Positions 1 to 7,622 of a stretch of 64,000 bases of DNA are shown piece by piece; positions within the stretch are counted from its first letter, which is position 1; every line of letters begins with the position of its first letter. The stretch spans positions 1 through 64,000 of the forward strand of contig JAXHUH010000014.1 of NCBI GenBank assembly GCA_034211175.1, written 5' to 3'. Made by a program: the position numbers and the translations under genes. The stretch comes from JAXHUH01 sp034211175. GTDB taxonomy: Bacteria; Actinomycetota; Acidimicrobiia; Acidimicrobiales; CAIXPF01. The notes under the pieces were generated by a model. That model searched no databases, was not told where the DNA came from, and saw nothing but the letters and a program-made list of their open reading frames with translations.

Positions 1-29
1 CGCGCCACCGCGGAGCACGGCGGCCCGCA

Positions 30-1289
30 TCAGGAGCCGTCCCCGCTCGCCTGCGACGACCCGGCCGGCGCCGCCGAGCCGTTGCCGGCGGAGCCCGACC
101 CACCGTTGCCGCCCGAGGTCTCCTCGACGTGGCTGCTGATGGCGTTCATGACCGCCTCGCCGGCCCGCCCGAAGATCTCGGCCCGCTTGCCGGTCGCCCA
201 GTCGTGCGACGAGCGCTGGGCGTCGAGCTGGCCCTTGAAGTGAGGGATGACCTCGCGGGCGAACAGCCGGTAGCTGCGCAGCGTGGCCTCGGGGTCGGCC
301 CAGTCGTGGCCGAGGAGCAGGAACGTGCCGAACCCGCCCGAGCGCTCCTGGAGGCTCTCGATGTAGTCGATGGCGTCGTCGGGGGTGCCGATGACGACGT
401 TGTCCGACTCCGCGTAGGCCTCGACGAACTCGCGCCGGGTCTTGGGCGGACCGTCGACGCTCTCGGCCAGCGGCACGAACCCGGCGCCGCCGCCGAAGTA
501 GCCGGCGAACTCCTCGAGGCCGTGGGTGCACTCCTCGATCGCCTGGTCGCGGCTCTCGGCGATGTGCATCACACCGAGGACACGCCAGTCCTTGCGGTCG
601 GGCGCGGGGCGCCCGGCCTTCGTCGCCATCTCCTCGACGACGTTCCATGCCTGGCCGACCGCGGCGAAGCCGTCGAGCGCCGACATCGAGAGCGACAGCA
701 GCGACACACCGTGGGTGCCGGCGAGGCGCGGGCCGGACGGCGACACCATCGCCGCCACCGACACCTCGAAGTGCGGGTGGCTGTAGGGGCGGAGGTGGAG
801 CCGGCAGTCCCGCATGGTGAACCAGTCGGTCTCGCAGGTCACCGGCTCGTCGCTGCGCAACAGGGCCAGGATCGCCTCGAGCGACTCCTCCATCATCCGG
901 CGCTGGTTCACCGGGTCGATGCCCATCTGGTAGGCGTCGGTCGGCAGCGCACCGGGACCGGTGCCGAAGATGACGCGGCCCCGGGTCATGTGGTCGAGCA
1001 GGACCATGCGGTCCGCCACCATCCACGGGTGGTGGTACGGCAGGGAGACGACACCGGTGCCGAGCTTGATGTGGCTCGTGCGCTGGGCCGCGGCCGCGAT
1101 GAAGATCTCGGGCGACGCGATCAGCTCGTAGCCGCCGGAGTGGTGCTCACCGAACCACGCCTCGTCGAAGCCGAGCCGGTCGAGTGCCTCGACCCGCTCG
1201 AGGTCGTAGCTGAGCGCCAGGGTCGGGTTCTGGCCGACCGGGTGGAACGGCGCGTAGAAGACGCCGAAGTTCAGGGGCGGAAGCGTCAT
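30..1289 (-). CDS. LLM-class (luciferase-like) flavin-dependent oxidoreductase
   Basis: 419-residue bacterial-luciferase-like TIM-barrel protein. It opens with the family's typical strand and early conserved segments (FGVFYAPF near residue 8; DEAWFGEHHSGGYE near residue 43) and carries LGTGVVSLPYHHP, characteristic of the alkanal/F420 monooxygenase group. The start is the ATG at 1289, preceded on the minus strand by GAGGGACC. The last ~25 residues are a Gly/Ser/Ala-rich tail beyond the barrel. It is the distal gene of a minus-strand set with an epoxide hydrolase and an FAD monooxygenase, which suggests oxidative breakdown of a hydrophobic substrate. Members use FMNH2 or F420; the cofactor and substrate cannot be told from sequence. 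Confidence 0.9.
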   Translation of the reverse strand: MTLPPLNFGVFYAPFHPVGQNPTLALSYDLERVEALDRLGFDEAWFGEHHSGGYELIASPEIFIAAAAQRTSHIKLGTGVVSLPYHHPWMVADRMVLLDHMTRGRVIFGTGPGALPTDAYQMGIDPVNQRRMMEESLEAILALLRSDEPVTCETDWFTMRDCRLHLRPYSHPHFEVSVAAMVSPSGPRLAGTHGVSLLSLSMSALDGFAAVGQAWNVVEEMATKAGRPAPDRKDWRVLGVMHIAESRDQAIEECTHGLEEFAGYFGGGAGFVPLAESVDGPPKTRREFVEAYAESDNVVIGTPDDAIDYIESLQERSGGFGTFLLLGHDWADPEATLRSYRLFAREVIPHFKGQLDAQRSSHDWATGKRAEIFGRAGEAVMNAISSHVEETSGGNGGSGSAGNGSAAPAGSSQASGDGS

Positions 1290-1333
1290 CGGTGGTCCCT
1301 CGCTCGGGTGGTCGTACGTGCGGTGCGCATCGT

Positions 1334-2323
1334 TCAGGCGGTCGTGGCGGCGTTCGCCGAGTACACGTCGTCGACGAAGGCGACGAGCGCGTCGTTGACC
1401 TCGTCGGGCCGCTCCTGCTGGACCCAGTGGCCGGCGCCCTCGACGAGGACCGTGCCGCGGTGGTCGTCGAGCCAGCCGTCCATCGCCGACGTGGGGCTCA
1501 TCGTGAGCACCGGGTCGGCCGAGCCGCCGATGAACAGCGAGGGCGCGGTGACGTGGCGCCCGGCGATGTGGCTGGTGCGCTCCCAGTTCCGGTCGAAGTT
1601 CCGGTACCAGTTGATGCCGCCGGTGAAGCCGGTCTCGGTGAACGTCTCCACGTAGACGTCCAGCTCGTCCTGGCTGAGCCAGTCGGGCAGGCCGTCGGGC
1701 TCGGGGATGCGCTCGACGAAGCCGCGGCCGTCGCCGGCACTGGCGTTGATCGCCGCCTCCTCGCCCGGGTCGGTGAGCCCGGCCAGCAGTCGACGCATCG
1801 TCGTCGCGGGGTCCCGGCCCAGGTTCTCGTCGGCGACACCCGGCTCCTGGAAGTACAGGATGTAGAAGAAGTTGTCGCCCATGACCTGGCGCATGAGCTG
1901 GGTCGGGGGAAGCGGCGAGCGGGGCAGGAACGGCACGCTCATGCCGACGACGCCGGCGACGCGCTCGGGCGCGAGCAGCGACAGCTGCCAGACGACCATC
2001 GACCCCCAGTCGTGGCCGACGAAGATCGCCTTCTCCTCGCCGATGTCGTCGAGGATCCCGAGGAGGTCCCCGGTGAGGTGCTCGATGTCGTAGTCGGCGA
2101 TCGCCTCGGGCCGGGTCGAGCCGCCGTAGCCCCGCTGATCGGGGGCGAGGACCCGGTAGCCCGCCGCGGCGAGCCGGGGGATCTGGTGGCGCCACGAGTA
2201 CGCCAGCTCCGGGAACCCGTGGGCCAGGATCACGGGCGGGCCCTCGCCGGCATCGAGCACCCGCAGGTCGACCCCGTTGGTCGACACCGTGCGCTCGGTG
2301 ATCTCGATCGATCCGTCGCTCAT
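1334..2323 (-). CDS. Alpha/beta hydrolase, epoxide hydrolase type
   Basis: 329-residue alpha/beta hydrolase. HGFPE at residues 35-39 supplies the oxyanion region. The nucleophile elbow is GHDWGS, with Asp105 rather than Ser, which marks the epoxide hydrolase/haloalkane dehalogenase branch. The HGFPE signature favours epoxide hydrolase. The catalytic His lies in the GAGHWVQQERP motif near the C-terminus. I chose the ATG at 2323 because CAGGGGGACC stands just upstream of it; an ATG at 2344 is also in frame. It sits between a flavin monooxygenase and a luciferase-like oxidoreductase, so it could hydrate epoxides made by one of them (inference). Confidence 0.9.
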   Translation of the reverse strand: MSDGSIEITERTVSTNGVDLRVLDAGEGPPVILAHGFPELAYSWRHQIPRLAAAGYRVLAPDQRGYGGSTRPEAIADYDIEHLTGDLLGILDDIGEEKAIFVGHDWGSMVVWQLSLLAPERVAGVVGMSVPFLPRSPLPPTQLMRQVMGDNFFYILYFQEPGVADENLGRDPATTMRRLLAGLTDPGEEAAINASAGDGRGFVERIPEPDGLPDWLSQDELDVYVETFTETGFTGGINWYRNFDRNWERTSHIAGRHVTAPSLFIGGSADPVLTMSPTSAMDGWLDDHRGTVLVEGAGHWVQQERPDEVNDALVAFVDDVYSANAATTA

Positions 2324-2474
2324 CTGCTGGTCCCCCTGGGTCATCTGCTGCTTCTTCCGCTCCGCTCGCGGCCCTCCGGCCGGGCGGGCCCCTCGCACGG
2401 GACCCGGGGCTCATGGGAGCCGGGCGCGCGCGAGGGGAATCGGGGTCCGGCCGGGCGGCCGAACGGTTGGCGGC

Positions 2475-3896
2475 TCACGCGACCGGCGCGTCGAGTGACT
2501 CGACGAGCTCGGCCTTGGTCGGGCCGATGCGCGGCGGCATCGGATAGGTCTGCGGGTCGGCGGCGACCTCCGCGGAGCGCTGGAGGAAGCCGGCATCGGT
2601 CGCCAGCTCCGCGGGTGTGACGAGCATGTGTGCGTAGCGGGCCAGCGCCCGGCCGAGCACGGGGTCGGTCTGCGCGGCGTTGAAGATCCGGGCCTGGACG
2701 TTGTCGGTGACCTTGTCGCCGCCGTCGTGGGGGTCGGCGCCGGCGGCGTCCATCTCGACGGACGCGTGGTACCAGGGCTCGATGGCGGCGGCGCACGCCG
2801 CCTCGTAGGCGCTCGAGCGACCGACGGGGTCGCCGGGGTGGGCGGCCATGGCGTCGGCCAGCTCGACCGCCTCGACGAGCGCGAGCGCGCAGCCCCGGCC
2901 GTAGAGCGGGTTGGTGCAGGTGTGGGCGTCGCCCACCGCGTGGAACCCGGCCACCGTGGGGCGGCCGTCGTCGTCGACGAAGCGGCGGAGCCGGTTCAAC
3001 AACCCGCCCATCGGGCGGACGTCACCGATCGGCTCGAGCGGCCCGTTGGCGAAGAACCGGTCCGGGCCGGGGATCAGGCTGCACGCGAGGTCGAACCCCT
3101 CGGGCCGCGAGAGGCGCGACCGCAGCTCGGAGTCCTCGGGCCGGATGGCGAGGGTGACCGAGAGCGTGTCGCCGTCGCCGGGCACCGCCAGGTACTTGAT
3201 GAAGCCGAGGTCGCCGCCGAGCTTCGGGTCGAGCTCGACGCCGGAGTCGGGCGGCAGGTGGTACCAGCGCGTGAGGTACATCAGGCCGCTCTCGCGCACG
3301 GTCTCCGGCACGTCGATGCCGTGGGCGCCGAGCCACGCGGGCACGGCGCCGCGGCGGCCGGTCGAGGCGACGACCACATCGGCCTCCATGGTCGTGCCGT
3401 CCTCGAGCACGACACCCCGCACGAGCGGCACGCCGTCGCCGACGGTGCCGTCGACGACCAGGCCGCGCACGTCGGCGTCGCCGCGCACCTCGACCTCCGG
3501 GGCCCGCAGCGCGGCCCGTCGCAGCACCCACTCGAAGGTGGTGCGGCGCACGATGAGCACCCGCAGGTCCTCGTCGCCCGGCTGGGGATCGCCGAGGTTC
3601 GCCGTGCCCGGCATCGTCACGCAGCCGGCGGCGATCAGGTCGTCGAAGACGTCCGGGAAGCGGTCACGCAGCACCAGCGCGACGCGGGCGAGGAAGCCGT
3701 GGGTCTGGTGGGCCTGCGGCGCACCGCGCCGCGACGTCTCGAACGCGGAGGCCGCGTCGTCGACCGAGGGCAGCGGGTCCCGCTCGAGGAGCGTAACCGT
3801 GTGCCCGGCGCGGCCCAGCGCCAGCGCCGAGGCGAGCCCTCCGACACCACCACCGACAACGATGACGCGGGCACGCTCGTGCGTTGCGGCGTCCAT
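2475..3896 (-). CDS. FAD-dependent monooxygenase / oxidoreductase
   Basis: 473 residues. The N-terminal Rossmann motif VGGGVGGLASALALGRAG and the glutamate of LLERD bind FAD. The later GDAHTCTNPLYGRGCALAL segment is the GD motif of the PHBH/UbiH class that contacts the FAD ribityl chain. This places it among class A flavin monooxygenases or the related geranylgeranyl-reductase-like oxidoreductases. It is the first gene of the minus-strand oxidative set and is divergent from a TetR gene, with two operator copies between them, so repression by that TetR is likely. The substrate is unknown. Confidence 0.85.
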   Translation of the reverse strand: MDAATHERARVIVVGGGVGGLASALALGRAGHTVTLLERDPLPSVDDAASAFETSRRGAPQAHQTHGFLARVALVLRDRFPDVFDDLIAAGCVTMPGTANLGDPQPGDEDLRVLIVRRTTFEWVLRRAALRAPEVEVRGDADVRGLVVDGTVGDGVPLVRGVVLEDGTTMEADVVVASTGRRGAVPAWLGAHGIDVPETVRESGLMYLTRWYHLPPDSGVELDPKLGGDLGFIKYLAVPGDGDTLSVTLAIRPEDSELRSRLSRPEGFDLACSLIPGPDRFFANGPLEPIGDVRPMGGLLNRLRRFVDDDGRPTVAGFHAVGDAHTCTNPLYGRGCALALVEAVELADAMAAHPGDPVGRSSAYEAACAAAIEPWYHASVEMDAAGADPHDGGDKVTDNVQARIFNAAQTDPVLGRALARYAHMLVTPAELATDAGFLQRSAEVAADPQTYPMPPRIGPTKAELVESLDAPVA

Positions 3897-3981
3897 CCAC
3901 CCCTCCCCTCCAGGACCGGCGCCCCGTGGCGCGGTCCCCCCGTTGGAACGACGGCCGTGCCCGTCCCCGGAGCGATTCCCC

Positions 3982-4034
3982 GGTTCTGGTAACGGCCGTT
4001 GCCAGAACCATAGGATATGGTAACGGCCGTTGCC
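3982..4034. promoter_or_regulatory. Divergent promoter with two TetR-type operators
   Basis: The core GGTAACGGCCGTTGCC occurs twice, at 3989-4004 (within the longer palindrome) and at 4019-4034. The first copy extends to a 28-bp palindrome (3982-4009) with one mismatched pair. Core to core spacing is 31 bp, about three helical turns. Between the copies lie TAGGAT (4011-4016), a good -10 for the plus-strand TetR, and on the other strand TATCCT (4017-4012) and TATGGT (4012-4007), possible -10s for the monooxygenase gene. The second operator overlaps the predicted start of the TetR gene. Autoregulation plus repression of the oxidative genes is inferred. Confidence 0.75.
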
Positions 4035-4842
4035 AAGTTCCTCGAATCACCCTGCCGCCGAACGCCAGACGGACGGCGACCACGCCGCGAACGGGTCCTC
4101 CGCGCCCGACGCACCTGCGAACGCCGAGGCGCAGGACACCGCCGTCGGGCAACGGCCCGCCGAGCAGGACGACGACGCCGGAGGCCGTGAGGGCACGCCG
4201 CGCCGCGCCGGGCGGTGGGTCGGGGTCGCGCCCGCCGACCGCAAGGCCGAGCGCCGCGAGCTGCTCATCGACGCGGCGTTCGACCTGCTCGGCACCGAGG
4301 GCCTCGCCGGGACGTCGGTGCGGGCGGTCTGCCAGGCGGCGCGGCTCAACCCCCGCTACTTCTACGAGAGCTTCGGCGACCTCGACGAGCTCGTCGTCGC
4401 CACCTACGACCGCGTCGTCGAGCAGCTCGCCGCCGAGATCGTCGACGCCGCGGACGCCGCGGGCGAGGACCCCGGCAGCCAGCTGCGCGCCGCCATCGGC
4501 CGCACGGTCGACTTCGTCGACGAGGACCGCCGGCGCGCCCAGGTGCTCTACGTCGAGGCGCTCGGCAACGAGGCCCTCAACCGGCGCCGCATCGGGGCGG
4601 GCCACGACCTCATCGGGCTCATGGAGCACCGGGCCGCGACCCACCACGGCCGCCATCCCGAAGGCGAGCAGATCCGCCGGATCACCGCCGCGGTCATGGT
4701 CGGCGGGCTCAGCGAGCTCCTGGTGGCGTGGCTCGCGGGTCGCATCACCGTGTCACGGGCGCAGCTCGTCGAGGACGCAGCCGAGCTGTTCATCGCCCTC
4801 GGCACCGCCAGCGCGAAGATCGCCGCACGCCGGGGGTCCTGA
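4030..4842 (+). CDS. TetR family transcriptional regulator (TTG start)
   Basis: 270 residues. A ~65-residue acidic, Ala/Pro-rich leader precedes the TetR helix-turn-helix (from RRELLIDAAFDLLGTEG through TSVRAVCQAARLNPRYFYESFGD). The only plausible initiator is TTG at 4030: an in-frame TAA lies at 4021-4023, and no ATG or GTG occurs before the HTH. This start lies inside the second operator copy, so the transcript has almost no leader if the -10 is TAGGAT at 4011. The divergent position and operators point to control of the FAD monooxygenase gene set. The ligand is unknown. Confidence 0.85.
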   Translation: MPSSSNHPAAERQTDGDHAANGSSAPDAPANAEAQDTAVGQRPAEQDDDAGGREGTPRRAGRWVGVAPADRKAERRELLIDAAFDLLGTEGLAGTSVRAVCQAARLNPRYFYESFGDLDELVVATYDRVVEQLAAEIVDAADAAGEDPGSQLRAAIGRTVDFVDEDRRRAQVLYVEALGNEALNRRRIGAGHDLIGLMEHRAATHHGRHPEGEQIRRITAAVMVGGLSELLVAWLAGRITVSRAQLVEDAAELFIALGTASAKIAARRGS

Positions 4843-4860
4843 CCCGCGCGCCCCGAACGG

Positions 4861-5562
4861 TCAGTCGTCGGACGGCCGGAGGTCGGACCCGCAACCGTTT
4901 GACCCGGTCGCGCGCTCGACGCCGGTCGCACCGCCGTCGCCCGGGTGGTCGAGCACGTCGGGGAGCAGCTCCTCGAGCAGGAGCGGCAGCGCACCGACGA
5001 TCATCGCCTGGGCCTCTGCCCGGGTGAGGCGTCCCCGCCCCAACCACTCGAGGCTGGCCTCGCGGGCCAGCCCGCCGAAGCTGCGCACCAGCGCCAACGT
5101 CTGCGGCGGCGCCGTCTCCGGGTCGATGCCGAGCACCTCGAGCACCCGCACGGCGACGAGCTCCCGGGCCGCTTCACCGATCCGCTCGAGCTCGGCGTCG
5201 TGGCCGATGCCGCCGCTCTCGACCGCGGTCACCCACAGGCCCTTCGTGGCCTCCACGTGGTCGAGCCACAACGACACGCTCCGCTCCCAGAGCACGTCGG
5301 CGCCGACCTCGCTCGCCCGCTCGGGCATCGGCGGCATGCGCACCATCTCCCGCACGACCTCGAGGTAGAGGTCGCGCTTGGAGCCGAAGTAGTGGTTGAG
5401 CAGTCCGCGTGCGACGCCGGCGCTCGCCGCGATGTCGCTCATCGACACCTGGGCATAGGGCCGGGCGCAGAACATCGAGCGCGCGGTGGCCAGGATCGAC
5501 GCCCGCCGCTCGTCGTGACCCAACCGGACGCGCTTGCGCTGGCCGGACGGCACCGTGCTCAC
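4861..5562 (-). CDS. TetR family transcriptional regulator
   Basis: 233 residues from GTG at 5562. The TetR HTH runs through RRASILATARSMF, VSMSDIAASAGVARGLLNHYFGSKRDLYLEV; the remainder is an all-helical ligand-binding domain. I chose GTG 5562 because TACGGT (complement of 5570-5575) stands 7 nt upstream, the spacing expected of a leaderless transcript. A longer frame to 5637 lacks this signal. It converges with the preceding TetR, leaving only 18 bp between stop codons. Target unknown. Confidence 0.85.
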   Translation of the reverse strand: MSTVPSGQRKRVRLGHDERRASILATARSMFCARPYAQVSMSDIAASAGVARGLLNHYFGSKRDLYLEVVREMVRMPPMPERASEVGADVLWERSVSLWLDHVEATKGLWVTAVESGGIGHDAELERIGEAARELVAVRVLEVLGIDPETAPPQTLALVRSFGGLAREASLEWLGRGRLTRAEAQAMIVGALPLLLEELLPDVLDHPGDGGATGVERATGSNGCGSDLRPSDD

Positions 5563-6009
5563 GGCGAACACCGTAGTCGTGCGGCAACCGAGGCCGGGGC
5601 TGGGGCACCCGAGGGCCGGGATGTGCGCCGACCGCACGACGCAGCGGCCCGCCGCCTCCCCACGACCGACGGAGGACCATCCGCGCGGATCCCTCGCGAC
5701 TCGGGCTCAGGGCCACCGGCGATGGCCACCGCTGCGGCGCCGTGGCCGGGAACGGACCGCCCGGCCCGGCCCGCGGCCTGCAGGCCGGCGTTGTCGTCGT
5801 TCACCCTACGTTCCCCACTGTCGGCTGGCCAGGCCCGTCGCGGCGCCGATCGCCGCGCACCCGGCCGGTCATCCGACACTCGCGTTCCCCCCGATGAGCG
5901 CCCGATCATGCCCCGCGGATCGGCCTCCTGTCCACGTGCCGGCCGGGCGGTCGGGCCCGTGGAGCATCAGGGCTAGGCTCCGGGCCGACGGGTCGACCAC
6001 CGCCACAGG
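5563..6009. other. 447-bp intergenic region between divergent regulators
   Basis: No protein-coding signal on either strand. It holds the leaderless -10 TACGGT (minus strand, 5575-5570) for the TetR gene, and TAGGCT (5974-5979), a candidate -10 for the tandem-MarR gene about 31 bp before its ATG. No strong inverted repeat was spotted. Confidence 0.5.
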
Positions 6010-7173
6010 ATGACGAACGACGACACCGCGCCGAACGGCGCCCGCCGACCCCCGAGCCCCCGCTCCGCCCGGACATCCGCGGCCGGCCACGGGACCTGGA
6101 CGGTCCGCGCCGGCACCGGCGAGGGCGAGGTGGCGCTCGACCCCGTGCTCGACGCCTACGAGAACTGGCGGCGCTCGGGCTGGGACGGCGGCGCCCACTT
6201 CACCGCCGCACTCTCGATCCTCGCCACCGAGGACCTCATCCGCCGGGCCAACACCTCCGCCCTACACCCCCACCGCCTCACCCACGCCCGCCACGAGGCC
6301 CTCGCCCTCATCTACTTCAGCCGCAACGGCGAGCTCCCCCTCAACAAGCTCTCCACCCGCCTCATGGTCCACCCCACCTCGACCACGAGCACCGTCGACA
6401 CCCTCGAACGCCTCGACCTCGCCGAACGCATCGCCCACCCCAGCGACCGACGCACCACCCTCGCCCGCATCACCCCCGCAGGACGCGCCGCCATCGAAGC
6501 CACCTGCGCCGCCATGACCAGCGACCGCTTCGGCCTCTCCACCCTCAGCTCCACCGACGCCCGCGCCCTCTTCGACCTCCTCGAACCCCTCCGCCGACCC
6601 CACCCACACCCCACCGACCACGACGGCCCCGGTGCGAACGAGGCCGAACCGGTCGACCCGGGCTGGGTCGACCCGGTGCTGCGCGCGTACGAGAACTGGC
6701 GGCGCTCGGGCTGGGACGGCGGCGCCCACTTCACCGCCGCACTCTCGATCCTCGCCACCGAGGACCTCATCCGCCGGGCCAACACCACCGCCCTACACCC
6801 CCACCGCCTCACCCACGCCCGCCACGAGGCCCTCGCCCTCATCTACTTCAGCCGCAACGGCGAGCTCCCCCTCAACAAGCTCTCCACCCGCCTCATGGTC
6901 CACCCCACCTCGACCACGAGCACCGTCGACACCCTCGAACGCCTCGACCTCGCCGAACGCATCGCCCACCCCAGCGACCGACGCACCACCCTCGCCCGCA
7001 TCACCCCCGCAGGACGCGCCGCCATCGAAGCCACCTGCGCCGCCATGACCAGCGACCGCTTCGGCCTCTCCACCCTCAGCTCCACCGACGCCCGCGCCCT
7101 CTTCGACCTCCTCGAACCCCTCCGCCGACCCCACCCACACCCCACCGACCAGGACCCGACCGACAGCACCTGA
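6010..7173 (+). CDS. Single-chain tandem MarR regulator (two near-identical MarR domains)
   Basis: 387 residues containing the same ~155-residue MarR unit twice (about residues 50-203 and 227-380). Each has the winged helix with HEALALIYFSRNGELPLNKLS, recognition region VHPTSTTSTVDTLERLDL and wing PSDRRTTLARITPAGR. MarR proteins normally act as dimers of ~150-residue chains; this chain carries both halves, joined by a ~23-residue linker. The units differ at one residue (Ser/Thr in NT[S/T]ALHP). The ATG at 6010 is only 1 nt after AGG; a GTG at 6130 preceded by GAGGGCGAG is a good alternative. The target is unknown; the neighbours are a TetR upstream and an EthD gene downstream. Confidence 0.85.
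   Translation: MTNDDTAPNGARRPPSPRSARTSAAGHGTWTVRAGTGEGEVALDPVLDAYENWRRSGWDGGAHFTAALSILATEDLIRRANTSALHPHRLTHARHEALALIYFSRNGELPLNKLSTRLMVHPTSTTSTVDTLERLDLAERIAHPSDRRTTLARITPAGRAAIEATCAAMTSDRFGLSTLSSTDARALFDLLEPLRRPHPHPTDHDGPGANEAEPVDPGWVDPVLRAYENWRRSGWDGGAHFTAALSILATEDLIRRANTTALHPHRLTHARHEALALIYFSRNGELPLNKLSTRLMVHPTSTTSTVDTLERLDLAERIAHPSDRRTTLARITPAGRAAIEATCAAMTSDRFGLSTLSSTDARALFDLLEPLRRPHPHPTDQDPTDST
6157..6620 (+). repeat. Direct repeat copy 1 (464 bp, intragenic)
   Basis: 464 bp identical to 6688-7151 except for one base (T at 6256, A at 6787). The offset is 531 bp, a whole number of codons. Sequence upstream of the repeat within the gene has diverged although the protein (DPVL.AYENW) stays similar. 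Confidence 0.95.
6688..7151 (+). repeat. Direct repeat copy 2 (464 bp, intragenic)
   Basis: Second copy of the MarR-encoding repeat at 6157-6620, 463 of 464 bases identical. A 67-bp unique linker separates the copies. Confidence 0.95.
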
Positions 7174-7302
7174 CCGCCGGGCCCGGCCGCCCACAGACCG
7201 CAGGGTCCCCCGATGGTCTGGCGAGCGAACCTTCGGGTTGGGCTAGCGTCGGCGCGACAACGGGCCGCGACCGCGGCCCGGCACCGACCCAGGGGGATCG
7301 CC

Positions 7303-7590
7303 GTGCTCAAGGTCAGCGTCCTGTATCCGTCGAGCGACGGGAGCACGTTCGACATGGACTACTACCAGCAGAAGCACAAGCCGCTGGTCCTCGAGGTGCT
7401 CGGGTGCGAGCGCTTCGAGATCGACAAGGGCGTCGACGGGCCGTACATGGCCGTCGGCCACCTCTTCTTCGAGTCCATGGAGAAGATGCAGGCCGGCATG
7501 GCCGGGCCCCGCGCCGGCGAGGCCATGGCCGACGTCGCCAACTTCACCAACGTCCAGCCCGCGATGCAGGTGTCCGAGATCGTCGAGTGA
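7303..7590 (+). CDS. EthD family protein
   Basis: 95 residues from GTG at 7303, which follows AGGGGGATCGCC, a good ribosome site. A longer frame from 7213 adds an Arg/Ala-rich leader that does not look coding. The sequence (LYPSSDG, MDYYQQKHKPL, then GHLFFESMEKMQAGM) matches the EthD dimeric alpha-beta barrel fold. EthD is needed for ethyl tert-butyl ether degradation, but the wider family has varied roles. TAGCGT at 7244-7249 is a candidate -10. It converges with the aminotransferase gene over a hairpin. Confidence 0.8.
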   Translation: MLKVSVLYPSSDGSTFDMDYYQQKHKPLVLEVLGCERFEIDKGVDGPYMAVGHLFFESMEKMQAGMAGPRAGEAMADVANFTNVQPAMQVSEIVE

Positions 7591-7595
7591 CGAGC

Positions 7596-7617
7596 GCCCG
7601 GTGCGAGGGCACCGGGC
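7596..7617. terminator. Bidirectional hairpin terminator
   Basis: GCCCGGTGC (7596-7604), loop GAGG, GCACCGGGC (7609-7617): a perfect 9-bp stem between convergent genes, with a further GAGC/GCTC outer pair. No T-tract. Confidence 0.65.
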
Positions 7618-7622
7618 AACGC

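Noticed and set aside
7303..7590. Ether-degradation (eth) cluster
   Set aside because: Only an EthD-like gene is present; no cytochrome P450, ferredoxin or ferredoxin reductase partner in the window.
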